Positions 26,054 to 37,468 of a DNA stretch of 64,000 bases are shown one piece after another; the first letter of the stretch is position 1, and the number at the start of each line of letters is the position of its first letter. Source of the DNA: Prosapia bicincta (lineage: Eukaryota; Arthropoda; Insecta; Hemiptera; Cercopidae); assembly GCA_036971475.1 (NCBI GenBank), contig JBAIZL010000001.1:106741850-106805849 (forward strand), read 5' to 3'. Made by a program: the position numbers and the translations under genes. A model generated the notes under the pieces. The model had not been told where the DNA came from. It did no database searches and saw only the letters and a program-made list of their open reading frames with translations.

Positions 26054-26209
26054 ATGTGGGATCATTACTGTGTTTTCTATCTAACAGTAACTGCCATCCA
26101 GAATGCTGTCAACCTATGCGGAGTCGTTGCGAGGTTTAGGAATTTAGAATCGGTAAAACATGTTTTCGTCGTGGAAGATTCTCCAGTCCTCATTAGCTAT
26201 TGGGGTTTC
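26054..26209 (+). CDS. AIG1/ADTRP-like protein, first coding exon B (plus strand)
   Basis: 52 codons from ATG to a GTAAGT donor at 26210, phase 0. It has a hydrophobic N-terminal segment, a charged loop (R-F-R-N-L-E-S-V-K) and S-P-V-L-I-S-Y-W-G-F at the splice. Ser48 aligns with the catalytic Thr of AIG1 and with Ser in the other two first exons. It is the nearest first exon to exons 2-4 at 44629, 52052 and 61500; the spliced product would be 226 residues. The conserved W is retained but the W-K-F of the minus-strand paralogue is not. The open frame past 26209 is intron. Confidence 0.66.
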
Positions 26210-27139
26210 GTAAGTATATCTACATATAACGACATTATGTACATTTCTCTTTGGTTGGGGCTGTCTTGGTGTTTGGAATTGTTTATGCATGTTACCGCTA
26301 ATACCTTTTTTTATCTATGTAGATCCTTTTTCAGCAATAGGGCGAAATATTATTTTAACCTTCATAATACATAACTCAAATAAACATTTATAACATTCAA
26401 GATTGTAGATTTGCAGTAAATTTGAAGAAGATTTCACAATAAAACAATAAATTATTTTATAAACGTTCTCAATTTTTTTCAATGTTACATTAGTTGTAAA
26501 AACGTCCGCAGTTAAGTAAAACAAACATTTGGTTGTAATTATACAAAAATTAAGCCCTTGAGAAACAAAACCGTAATTATTTTGTAAATCTAATTATTAT
26601 TCAGGGCTGCGGTTGAAGGTAAATAAAAGTAGTTTTTTTCTTAATAAGAAAATGTATAGTTTATAAACTGAGGATGGTTATTACTAAAAATGGAAAGCGA
26701 AACGTCTATGGCTACCATAGCACGCAATATGTAGGCCTATACATATTATTGTATAATCGTGTAACATCCGCAGAATTACAAATGAAAGGAATAATCCGGC
26801 AGCATTCATTAATTAGCTTTTGAGAAATTCGCTGAGAATATGTTATTGTTAATTCACTTTTTGAATCATCATAAGTTTTTGAAATATCTTAAACTGTAAT
26901 AATTTTCTATCATGTTCTGTTGTACTACGATAGGTTACGCTAATTACTTACTTATAGAGACTGACATATATTATAGACTATACATATACCTACTATTTAA
27001 TTATTATGTAAATCGGAATTATTTATTGACACCAACTTCTCAATTTCTTGGATTGATTTGTCTTGGTCTACTCTGTAAACATTCGAGAAAAACGGCCAGG
27101 AGGTATTCTGTAAGAATACCCAAGAAGACTATTATTATA

Positions 27140-27204
<65 letters not shown>

Positions 27205-27960
27205 TATTTATATTATAACATACCTTCCTAATCGTCCTTCAGGATATTTGACACTTAGGAAATCAATTAATAACGCAGCTACTAGCTTTTATAATAACTG
27301 ATTTATTTTAATCCTGACTTCAAACGTTAGCATTTATTGGTAGTTACATAAGATTAGTTTTAACCAACTCTACTTTTGCTGGTAGGCATCAAGACTCTTA
27401 TAATTATTATTAAATTACAATTCTATGTATTAATTATCTCTAGGCGTGATAGGTTACTTCATCTGGTTTGATAAATTTTATATTTGAATGAATTATTACT
27501 TTTTAAAGAATTAATAAAGTTTAAAAGATTCTTAATATGTGTTACTTTAAAGAGTTGGCTTTAAATTTAAGATAAATTATTACTTTTACTTGCGCGGTTC
27601 CTTGTTTCACTTCACTTAACACAAATTCACTTATTAATATTTTCCTTTCAATTTCACTTTTCTTAATCACTCAAAATGCTTCCATGCCGTAACTGACTTT
27701 ATTAAATCACTCCCTTATTAATTCCACTTTCTATTTAGTTATATCCCTTATTTAATTTCTCGTACTACTTTTCTATTTCCTCACTTAATATAACTTATTA
27801 CAGACTATTAAAGTCTCCCTTATTTAATCTCACTTTTTACCCTTTTATCTTCTCCCTCTTTTACTTCACTTTCTATTTAATAATCCCTCTTATTAATCTC
27901 ACTTGAGACTTTTCATTGCGACGTTACTTTATTTTATTTTAATATATTCATACTATAACT
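26210..27960 (+). other. Start of intron 1 of the plus-strand gene
   Basis: AT-rich, with (TA)n at 27142-27207. From 27560 to 27960 it is pyrimidine-rich (CTT/TTA with many CACTT words). No gene recognised. Confidence 0.45.
27142..27207. repeat. (TA)n microsatellite
   Basis: TA array with one TATG interruption. The Tyr-Ile run in the frame 26912-27301 is an artefact. Confidence 0.95.
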
Positions 27961-28440
27961 TAGCGTAGTTCTCCCTCGAGTCTTGCATTTTGACTCCCCG
28001 AGTCCTAGAACTTGACCCTTTCGATTCCGCAAAATTGACTGTCTTTCTGTTTCGTTATGGATCGTTTCTGTACGGGGTTCATCCCCTCTTCAAACTTGAT
28101 TGGCTTCCTTATGGTGCTTAAATCTTTTCCAGTCTATCAGAATGACATTCCTCTTGGCTTGGGTGGGAATTTCTAGAACTTTCTCAAGGTGCAGGTCTCT
28201 TGCTGGACATGCCTTTCCTGCATTTTTAGAGATTCCTCGTCATAAATCTGCAAGATCCCTCGATGTCCAAGTAAAGCGCATCTCCAGTATCGAGTCACGT
28301 CTTGGTTTCCCTAAAATGAAACTTTTTTACGTTTATTAATATTTATGGCTTGCCAGATGCGTGCAGTAACAGCTTTTAGCCGACAGATATAACAATAGAC
28401 TACCCCTGGCTAGGTAGCGACCATGTACTACGATCTCATA
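27960..28440 (-). other. Unclassified repeat, possibly the 3' part of the LINE
   Basis: Minus-strand frames contain fragments such as G-K-P-R-R-D-S-I-L-E-M-R-F-T-W and V-I-L-I-D-W-K-R-F-K-H-H-K that look coding-derived. I cannot place them in a family. Confidence 0.3.
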
Positions 28441-29488
28441 TGTTCAAATATTTAACAAACCGTTTTCTTAATTTAATTAATTTCGTTAAAATATATATAA
28501 TGCCGGGTTTTATAGCGTCTGCTGTCACTCTCCGATTTCTAAACTCTGCCTCCATGCTTTTCTATTGTATCTCAGTTAAACCGTACCTTTCACTTATGGA
28601 TTTATTTATGATTTCTCCTCATGTTAGTGTGGGGTTTCCCTTTCTTCTTCTCTCCAGTGGCGTCCATTCCATAGCAACTCTCAGTAATCTTCACTCCGAC
28701 ATCCTCTTTACGTGTCAGAGCCACATCAGCTGTCTCCTCTAAATCTCCTCTCCGACTGTTTCCTTCTCATTTATCATTTCTCTAACGCTTTCATTTGTTC
28801 TATATTCTCTTCTAGAGATTTGACGTGTTCTACTAAGAGCATTCATTTCTACCGTGTTTATTTTGTTCTTGTCTGTTTGACTCATTACCAACGTTTCTAT
28901 CTCGTACGTCAAGATACTTTCTACTATGGTGTTATATATTCGTTTCCCGTCCTATTGTTATTTCTTCGTTCTACCATATTCCTTTCAGTGTGTTTACTTC
29001 TCTTCGTCTCTGTTCTACTCTATGTTTTTTTCTTTACCATCCTTTGTTATTTTCACTCCTAGATGATTGAATTTGTCGCAGATTTTGATCTCTTCGCCCC
29101 TTCCAACACTAAGTTAGTTTCCATAGGATTTCCAACACACGTGTATTTTGTCTTCAGTATTGATTTGCAAACGTCCTTTCTCGTATTCTTTTTTTTTTTT
29201 GTGTCATGTATTCGTAGTTTTCTTTTTCTTGAGCTATTATGACTTATAATGTAAATTCATCTATATTGTTTATTTGGAACCCCATCTCACTGCATTATTT
29301 CTTTTTCCAGTTATGGAGTATTTTGTCAACATATATTTTGAACAAAATCGGAAAGATTCAGACACCTTGTCTCAGTCCCTTCGATACAGGAAATCCTACT
29401 GACACCTTTCCTTCCACTTTTATCTAAACATATGAGTCCTCATATAACTCTTGGACAGCTTTAAAGACGTTGTCACTGATATTGGTTT

Positions 29489-29671
29489 CTAGAAGGCTTT
29501 CCATAGCTTCACACTGGTTACGTTATCATATGCATTTGATGAATCCACAAATAACATGCGCACTTCTCTGTTTGTCTCTAATTCTTTTTCTATAATTTGT
29601 TTTATACAAAATAGGTTATCCATGCGCGATCTTCCTGTCCAAAATCCTGATTGTTCTTCTTCCTCTTTCAT
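29489..29671 (-). pseudogene. LINE reverse transcriptase fragment
   Basis: 60-codon frame with the RT block Q-S-G-F-W-T-G-R-S (usual Q-x-G-F-R-x-G-R-S) and F-V-D-S-S-N-A-Y-D-N-V (usual F-x-D-x-x-K-A-Y-D). The Arg-to-Trp and Lys-to-Asn changes show decay. Confidence 0.82.
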
Positions 29672-30502
29672 TTAGTATTCCTCTCGAAGTACTCTTCCAT
29701 TCACCCGGCTCAGAGTAGGTGTTCCTGCTATGCCGCGATAACTATCGCATTTTTTGTCTATCTCCTTTCAGTTCGTATATTGCTGTCATGTATCCCGTTT
29801 TACACTCTTCCTATGTACTATTGTCTCGTAGTGATCCACTTGTAAGGCTCATAATCATTCGTATGAGTTTCTCCGTGCCATTCTTAATCACTTTTGCACT
29901 GATTGCCACTTGCCTTTTTATTCTTCAGATGCTCAATTGCTCCAACTACTCTATCCAAATTTACTTCAATAGGCTACCCTTTATTTCTATTGCCGAATTC
30001 TCTTTTATGAATATTGCTCAACCTTCAGTTAGCAGTTTCTTAAAATGTTCTTCCCATGCTTCCACTGGTATATTTTGAACTCTTGAATTGTTGTCGGTTT
30101 TTATCTTGTTGATGAATTTCAGGCCTCAGTGCACCTCTTTCCCCCGATGTATGTTTATTGTTGCTCCCGACTATTCCTTTGTTCTTTTACTTCTGCCTTT
30201 CTAGCTTTCCTTCGTTTCTCTTTTCAGACATTTCTATCTTTGTTGCTTTTGTGTTTAGCCATTGCAGGTATACCTTCTTCTTGTTAATGTCTTTTGAATC
30301 TTATTCCAGCTATATCAATTTTGTCTACTATTTCTCGGCTTATCTATCGTTCCCAGGGTTTTATTCCTGCTTTATGTATTGCATCCTTGATGTTATTATG
30401 CAGTTCTTCCATAGTTGTATAGTATTTTTCTTTTAATTTCTAGTCAAGACGGGTTTTATATAGATATCTTATACGCTCATCTAAGAGGCCTTCAATATTA
30501 TA

Positions 30503-30757
30503 TCATGGCAGTTCTAGGTGCTCCATAATCTTGTTGTCTACCGTATTATTGGTCGTTTTTGTTATTGGTTTATATTCAAATGAAAACATGATCTTTGCCA
30601 GTACCAGGTAATAATCAGATCCCCAATCTATTCCTCTATGAGTTCTGTCATCAATTATTTCGATATTCGTGTTTTTCGATATTACGATATAGTCTATTAT
30701 TGGCTTTAATTTGTGTCCATCTATGCTTATGTATCTCTTTATGCTTAAAAAAACCAT
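30503..30757 (-). pseudogene. LINE endonuclease C-terminal fragment
   Basis: I-D-Y-I-V-I then R-G-I-D-W-G-S-D-Y-Y-L-V-L-A-K matches the S-D-H-x-x-V end of LINE AP-endonuclease domains, with the catalytic His replaced by Tyr. Confidence 0.72.
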
Positions 30758-30834
30758 TCATTACTTTTAGATCGCCATTTAATCATAGTTCTATTAACTT
30801 CTATCCGCTGTCGTTTATTTAGTTCCCTCTAAAT

Positions 30835-31032
30835 CTACCGACCACCTCGTCCCAGGTTTTTTTCTATTCGTATATTAAAGTCGCCCATTATACAGATTTT
30901 TTCGATTTCATCGATTACTTCTTGTAATTTTCCGTGGAATTTCTCTTTCTTCATCTCTGTGTCATTGCCGGTTGGTGTATAAACTCCTATAGTGGCTATT
31001 CTTCTACCAAATAGATTTATGTGGATTTTCAC
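30835..31032 (-). pseudogene. LINE AP-endonuclease fragment
   Basis: A-T-I-G-V-Y-T-P-T then I-C-I-M-G-D-F-N-I-R-I. The G-D-F-N motif is a catalytic block of exonuclease-endonuclease-phosphatase fold LINE endonucleases. A (degraded) Gly/Arg end follows. Confidence 0.75.
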
Positions 31033-31059
31033 AACACGTTCAGTTTCCTTTAATTTTAT

Positions 31060-31175
31060 AGTCCATTACGTTCGGTGAATCTTATTAATCACTTAAACAA
31101 TAGTTTATGACTATCCGAACTCAAAGTTCATAAACTATTGAGTCATAAACTATTGTTTAAGTGATTAACGTTCAG
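31060..31175. mobile_element. Small Penelope-like element end, fold-back
   Basis: AGTCCATTACGTTCGGTGAA and AATCACTTAAACAATAGTTT also occur at 5190-5240. Here they are followed by their own inverted copy and sit at the 5' side of the LINE. Confidence 0.65.
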
Positions 31176-31429
31176 TTTGTTATGTACCTTTTATACTTTT
31201 TCTCTAAGAGTAACGACACTCGTTCTTCTTTAGGAACTATGCTATATACAAGTACATACTGTATCTACATCTACTCTATTCCTTTGTCCTTCTTTTTGTT
31301 TCTGATAATGCTATTACGTCAATATCCATGGTTTCCATCTCTTTGACGAGAGATGCCTCTTATTTTGTTCGGATTCCTTGCACATTCTATGTTTTTTCCG
31401 GTATCCAAGTTTCCTGGTTTCAATACTAA

Positions 31430-31939
<510 letters not shown>

Positions 31940-31960
<21 letters not shown>

Positions 31961-33440
31961 CTAATAGTGTCTGTCTGTGTGTGTGTGTGTGTGTGTTCTT
32001 CAATCACGTAAATATTACTCTACCCAATTAGCTGATATTTTACAAGGACAGTGTTAGGGTCCCTGATGAATACACAGGCCTATTTTTATCTAGAAATTCC
32101 GTCAGGGCACCGCCCCACTGGCCTCGAAAACCCCCTTAACACTCAATTTTCTATACTACATTTAATACCTAACTTAATCACCTGATAATCACCGGTTACA
32201 GTCACTTTTAAAAACCTTTAAACAGTTGGTAGTAATTGTTTGTTATTCATCTTTATGGGTTAGTTAAAATATTCTTCACAAATGTTATGTTACAAGCAGA
32301 AGTTTTTCCTTCCCTTGGTTTCAAAACAGTAATTAGTAAGTTTATAGATTGATATATTTATTGGGAATTAATCTATACTATTATATAAAAATCTAATGGT
32401 GTCTGTGTGTGTATTACTCAATCACATAAAAACTACTGGACCCATTGAGCTGAAATTTGGTATTTAATTCACATTCCCACGTGTTCGATTTTAGCGAATT
32501 ATGAAAACTCTCGCTCACGCCCCAAAAATTTACCATTTTGAAATTCTCCCCAAACGTGGTGTTAATAGGGCTGGTAAAAATGCACATTGTCCAACCCCAA
32601 TACAATGCATACAAAATGAATCAATAACATGTCCTGAAGCTATATTAACAATTAGGCCTATTGTTTGTTATTGCCACGGAAGGGTAATTTTGTATACCTA
32701 TGAAGTATCCAGTCAGGATAGATTTGGTTGTTATTTTATACGTTTAACCAAATGTACACATGTAATGCTAGAATAGAGATCATGTGACGAAATATTACTC
32801 GGCGAAGTAGACATCTAATAAGGTAATGTTGTATAAAATCACAACCAAATCTATCCTGACTGGACACTCTGTAAGTATATTTTAAAATAGGTATATAGTA
32901 ATATATAAAATTACAACCAAATCTATCGTAACTGGAAACTTTATAGGTATATTTATTTATATGTATACGTAATACGGCGCGCCGTTGATACGCGGACGTA
33001 GTACTTCTTAATACTCCGCAATGAATTTTTTACCCTACTTTAAATTGATATAAGTGGTATTTATATCCTTGAGCTACAGTTTTCATTATTATTATTATTA
33101 TTTTTTTTTTTTTTTTTTTTTTGTATCCCTGAGGACTTTCTGCATCGCCCGGTATATCCCCCGCCCTAAAATCGAACACGTAGGAATTGGAAATAAATAC
33201 CTGAAATTTTACATGAATCTTCTTAGGGTCCCTGGTTAAACACATAGGCCTATTTTTATTTAAAAATTCCGTCAGGGCACCTCCCCACTGGCCTTGGAAA
33301 CTCTCTTAACGGTAGCTTTATATAACCTATAGTTTGATTTATTTATTGGGATTTAATTTCAGTAAATTAAATTCAACTTAAATACTAATCAAATCAATAC
33401 AAATATTCATCAACCCCGTACGAAGGAAGGCCACTCTCCT
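31940..33440 (+). mobile_element. Helitron-type fragments with two 5' ends
   Basis: Two Helitron-like 5' termini, TCTCTACTAATATATAAAAA (31940) and TCTATACTATTATATAAAAA (32372), each follow A and are each followed by GT-rich sequence and an ATCAC(A/G)TAAA word. Internal segments recur in direct orientation (GGGTCCCTGATGAATACAC at 32059 and a close copy at 33228). Others recur inverted (CCTGACTGGA-containing blocks at 32706 and 32858; CACGTGTTCGATTTTA at 32477 and 33172). No Rep or helicase frame is seen here. The frame at 32501-32776 is not recognised. Confidence 0.55.
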
Positions 33441-33479
33441 AGCTAAATTATAAAAATTTGGGGGTTTAGGTCGGATTCG

Positions 33480-34200
33480 AGACTCATGTTCGAAGTCTGG
33501 CGCTTTTTGGCACTGAGCGAACTTTCCAAAGCTAGAAAATAACTTCTTAAAGATCTATATGAAAAACATCCAATGTATAACCTTAAATTGTTGTCATGGT
33601 TACCACACAATATCATAAATAATGCACTAGAATTATAAATGAATAAAAAGACTAAAATAAACAAACAAACTGGATTAATGCTATCGAACCTTGCTTCACA
33701 AACGGACAATGCGAATGGTAGACTAAATGAAACTACAACACTATGCAAACGACGAAAAAAAGTGTATAAATAGTAATAAATTAAAATAATAGACCAACCG
33801 CATACATAGAAAGGAAATGGTAAATTGCAAGAATTCGTTTTCTATTTTGCGACCTAATATTGTTATTCTGACATATGTAGGCCTATATACACACATATTT
33901 ATATTAATTGTAATTATAAAATAAAAAAAAAGAAAATCAAAATTTTTTTTGTTGATTTAAGTAGGAATTTTGACTTACTTTTTTTTATAAAAACTTGTTT
34001 TTGATTAATAGTTTTTTCCGAAGAATAGGGAGCAGGCCTATGCTTCGAATTTCTGCTGGAGGACTCGTACTAGTTTGGTTCACCCCGGGTATTTTATTTC
34101 TCCGGTACCCGCCATATCTGGCGAGCGTTCCCTTATCCACCTCCTGGGGAGGCGCCTGATGAGAGACTACCAACCCCACACGGGATATAGGCTCTAAGTG
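33480..34200 (+). repeat. Dispersed repeat, copy 3
   Basis: Shares about 600 bases in the same orientation with 40912-41530 (GTCTGGCGCTTTTTGGCACT, AAACAAACAAACTGGATTAA, GAATAGGGAGCAGGCCTATG). The extra right end (34100-34200), with a GC-rich CCACCTCCTGGGGAGGCGCC segment, is not in the other copy. Confidence 0.75.
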
Positions 34201-35583
34201 TCAGAGTGTGTGGTATGTGTGTCTCTTATGTATATATGCTCCATTTAATATCAAGTATATTTAAAATACAATCTAAAATATAATTATTCCTTTGTAATAT
34301 AGGCTCATGCTTAAGGATATACTATATTTAACACAATTATAACTTGTAAATGAAACCATTTATGTATTCCCTAATACATAAATGAAGACATGTTAGAGTT
34401 ATTAAACAAAAATAACGTTTAGGTGTGTACAGATATCAGTTTCACTCCTTTATCTCTACTTCCACATCCTATGCTACTTAAGTTATTTTTATTTCAAAAA
34501 TTTCCTTCCTTTCAAAAATAATTTAAAAGCCCATAAATACATTTTTTTAACAATAAATATGGCTTTCTTTTAAAGTTTTTTGTAAAATTAATTCATTAAA
34601 ATTACGAATGATTTGTTATTCGATTATGTTTTTTTTATTAAGCTCTGAGTGCTTATATTGCCTATTCAAGTTGATTGTACATAATTAATATAATAGTCTA
34701 ATTAGTATAATAATAATTGGAAATAATGACTAATTACTCAGTATTAACACATATGGTGCAACTCATAAGTATAATTAATTTGTACAGTAGCGGTGAAAAC
34801 ATATTACAGTATAGAGATGTTCAGAGCAACAACAGAAAATGAGAGCGACGAAAACTATAATCTTTCCTGTTAGTGGACTGACCGAGACAACGAGACAAAA
34901 ATGGTTCTTGGTCTCTTTCTTGTCAGTTTTTTTAAACATAACATATTATTTTAACTGTTTCAGCTAAAATAAGTTTTTAAATTCTGTTAAATATATATAG
35001 CCTACAAGCGAGTAAGCCTAAATGTTTCTTTTAAAAAAAATTATTTGTAAAATGCTTTTGCTACTTTTCTGTGCTTGTTTTATTTTCAAACGAAAATCTA
35101 TTCTGTAAAAATGTTTTGCTAATTTTTTTTTCGAAAAGAGTTTGTAAATATTGTCTGCCATGATTGTTCATTTAATGGTTGAAAACAATATAAAACACTC
35201 GCTGACTCGGCGCACTTCGTAGCGCCTAACAGTCAATGAGTGTATTGTTAACTCTACCTAAACCTAATCTACTATTTATGAACATAATAGCTGGCCCGAC
35301 AGACGTTCTCCTCTCTTACCTATAAATATTCAATTCGAACAGGAATAAACAGTAAAATAAAATTTTTTTAGACTTAAATGTAAAAAATAACCTAAATCTT
35401 ACCTTTCTCAAATTAGTTTATTCTAATTCCATATCTATTAGATTCCAATAATACGTTAACACACAAAAATAGAATCCATATTTTTTATGTGCTCTTTAAG
35501 TGTTATTTAAGTTTTGAAAGTGGAGTCATTCCGAAACGCGTCAACAAAGGAAAATGTTGTCATGTCAGGAAAGCATACTCGAA
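34200..35583 (+). other. Intronic AT-rich stretch
   Basis: No feature recognised between the dispersed repeat and the jerky-like element. Confidence 0.45.
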
Positions 35584-35799
35584 TATAGGGGAAGTCCGGC
35601 ATAGATGGCCATGATTTTTTCAAAACCCATTTTCACAACTTAAATATATAAGAACATCCTGAAATCTTCTATGAATTGCCTCTTTAGTCCATAAAAATCA
35701 AAAGTCCATGTATTTTACAAAGATATACCAAATGTCATACCAGCTACAAATATTTTAAAAATTTGTAGCACTTGGCCATCTCACCCGAGGATCAGGGTT

Positions 35800-36824
35800 A
35801 GATGGCCATACATGTAAGGGATAGATGGCCATACATGTAAGGGTTAGATGGCCATACATGTAAGGGTTAGATGGCCATACATGTAAGGGATAGATGGCCA
35901 TACATGTAAGGGTTAGATGGCCATACATGTAAGGGATAGATGGCCATACATGTAAGGGTTAGATGGCCATACATGTAAGGGTTAGATGGCCATACATGTA
36001 AGGGATAGATGGCCATACATGTAAGGGTTAGGTGGCCATACATGTAAGGGTTAGATGGCCATACATGTAAGGGTTAGATGGCCATACATGTAAGGGTTAG
36101 ATGGCCATACATGTAAGGGATAGATGGCCATACATGTAAGGGTTAGATGGCCATACATGTAAGGGTTAGATGGCCATACATGTAAGGGATAGATGGCCAT
36201 ACATGTAAGGGATAGATGGCCATACATGTAAGGGTTAGATGGCCATACATGTAAGGGTTAGATGGCCATACATGTAAGGGTTAGATGGCCATACATGTAA
36301 GGGATAGATGGCCATACATGTAAGGGTTAGATGGCCATACATGTAAGGGATAGATGGCCATACATGTAAGGGTTAGATGGCCATACATGTAAGGGATAGA
36401 TGGCCATACATGTAAGGGTTAGATGGCCATACATGTAAGGGTTAGATGGCCATACATGTAAGGGATAGATGGCCATACATGTAAGGGATAGATGGCCATA
36501 CATGTAAGGGTTAGATGGCCATACATGTAAGGGTTAGATGGCCATACATGTAAGGGTTAGATGGCCATACATGTAAGGGATAGATGGCCATACATGTAAG
36601 GGTTAGATGGCCATACATGTAAGGGTTAGATGGCCATACATGTAAGGGTTAGATGGCCATACATGTAAGGGTTAGATGGCCATACATGTAAGGGTTAGAT
36701 GGCCATACATGTAAGGGATAGATGGCCATACATGTAAGGGATAGATGGCCATACATGTAAGGGTTAGATGGCCATACATGTAAGGGTTAGATGGCCATAC
36801 ATGTAAGGGATAGATGGCCATCGG
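35800..36824. repeat. Tandem array of 44 complete 23-bp units inside a transposon end
   Basis: Each unit begins AGATGGCCATACATG and ends with GGG, then T or A, then T. Forty-four complete units (35800-36811) and one partial (AGATGGCCATCGG, 36812-36824) follow without any spacing error. One unit near 36030 has AGGTGG instead of AGATGG. The T/A position is the only other common variant. The core (A/T)TAGATGGCCAT is also present just inside both terminal inverted repeats. No protein frame crosses the array. Confidence 0.97.
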
Positions 36825-37065
36825 TAAAAACACTTAAAAATAAAGGAGAAAATTATAATAACAAACTTTAACACTTTAAACATGTTTAATGGAATAAATT
36901 ATTGTAAAATGATAGCTTATTATAAAGATAACAATTATAGTTAAATTATAAATTAAACAAAACCTCATTTGTAAAAATTATTCTTCAGTACTTAATTTTT
37001 TATTAACTTGTTAGGATATAAGCCTACTGGTTTTATATAGAAAATAATGAAATATCTTAAATTAT

Positions 37066-37320
37066 TCAGTTGGTTACTTTAGCCTTAGATTCATTTTTTT
37101 CAAAATTGCGTTTCCACATCGATGACAAATCAACATATGATATGCAGGATTCGTGTAACCAACGCTTGCACCAAACACACTGATTCCAATCACAGATTTT
37201 ATTTGTTTCTGAATAGTCTTCCCCGCATCCAATGCACTCTTCTTTTTCTTCTTCAAGAAGTTCGTCACTTGAGTCTTCTTTGTACTGAACTACATCTGAT
37301 TCGTCTGAACTGTCTGACAT
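37066..37320 (-). pseudogene. C-terminal tail of the jerky-like transposase: acidic stretch plus Cys-rich finger
   Basis: The frame starts M-S-D-S-S-D-E-S-D and continues with E/D-rich residues. It then has C-I-G-C-G-E-D-Y ... W-N-Q-C-V-W-C-K-R-W-L-H-E-S-C, a PHD-like C-x2-C ... C-x2-C-x4-H-x2-C pattern. Insect jerky/Tigger-type transposases often end this way. The last Cys pair (C-H-R-C-G) is present but one frame away (37074-37268 frame), so a frameshift has broken the finger. It lies directly downstream of the CENP-B-like remnant 37466-37321; the ~250-residue DDE domain that should lie between is absent. Confidence 0.7.
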
Positions 37321-37466
37321 AATTTCAACCTTCTTGGTCCAGACCTATTCCTTTACTTCACCACAATTCATTCCCTGTACTCTAGCCAAAGATACCCCTT
37401 CAGAATTTCGCACACTTAGATCTGGATGTCGAGACAAGAACAGTTGTAACCAATCGTAACCTGCTT
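37321..37466 (-). pseudogene. CENP-B-type DNA-binding fragment of the jerky-like transposase
   Basis: The minus strand reads K-A-G-Y-D-W-L-Q-L-F-L-S-R-H-P-D-L-S-V-R then E-G-V-S-L-A-R-V-Q-G-M-N, the end of the CENP-B/jerky DNA-binding region. If the DD82E element and one TA are removed, this frame continues directly from H-K-F-N-N-E at 39300. The two halves were one reading frame before the insertion. Confidence 0.8.
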
Positions 37467-37468
37467 TA

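Larger units (their letters stand above)
28480..31040 (-). mobile_element. Decayed LINE (non-LTR retrotransposon)
   Basis: Minus strand, in order. An AP-type endonuclease (31032-30835) has G-V-Y-T-P-T-G-N and I-C-I-M-G-D-F-N-I-R-I. An endonuclease tail (30757-30503) has R-G-I-D-W-G-S-D-Y-Y-L-V. A reverse transcriptase fragment (29671-29489) has E-Q-S-G-F-W-T-G-R-S and M-L-F-V-D-S-S-N-A-Y-D. A C-terminal fragment near 28690-28560 includes M-E-W-T-P-L-E-R-R-R-K-G. Domain order and spacing fit one element of about 2.5 kb. Frameshifts and stops are frequent. The plus-strand Phe/Ser-rich ORFs over this interval are antisense shadows. Confidence 0.8.

Noticed and set aside
28440..30436. Series of Phe/Ser-rich plus-strand ORFs
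   Set aside because: Antisense of the decayed LINE on the minus strand.
32501..32776. 91-codon plus-strand ORF
   Set aside because: Lies inside Helitron-type repeats, with inverted repeats crossing it, and shows no recognisable motif.
35800..36824. CRISPR-like array
   Set aside because: Units are head-to-tail without spacers and lie inside a eukaryotic transposon end.
37122..37322. Plus-strand ORF
   Set aside because: Antisense of the Cys-rich transposase tail.
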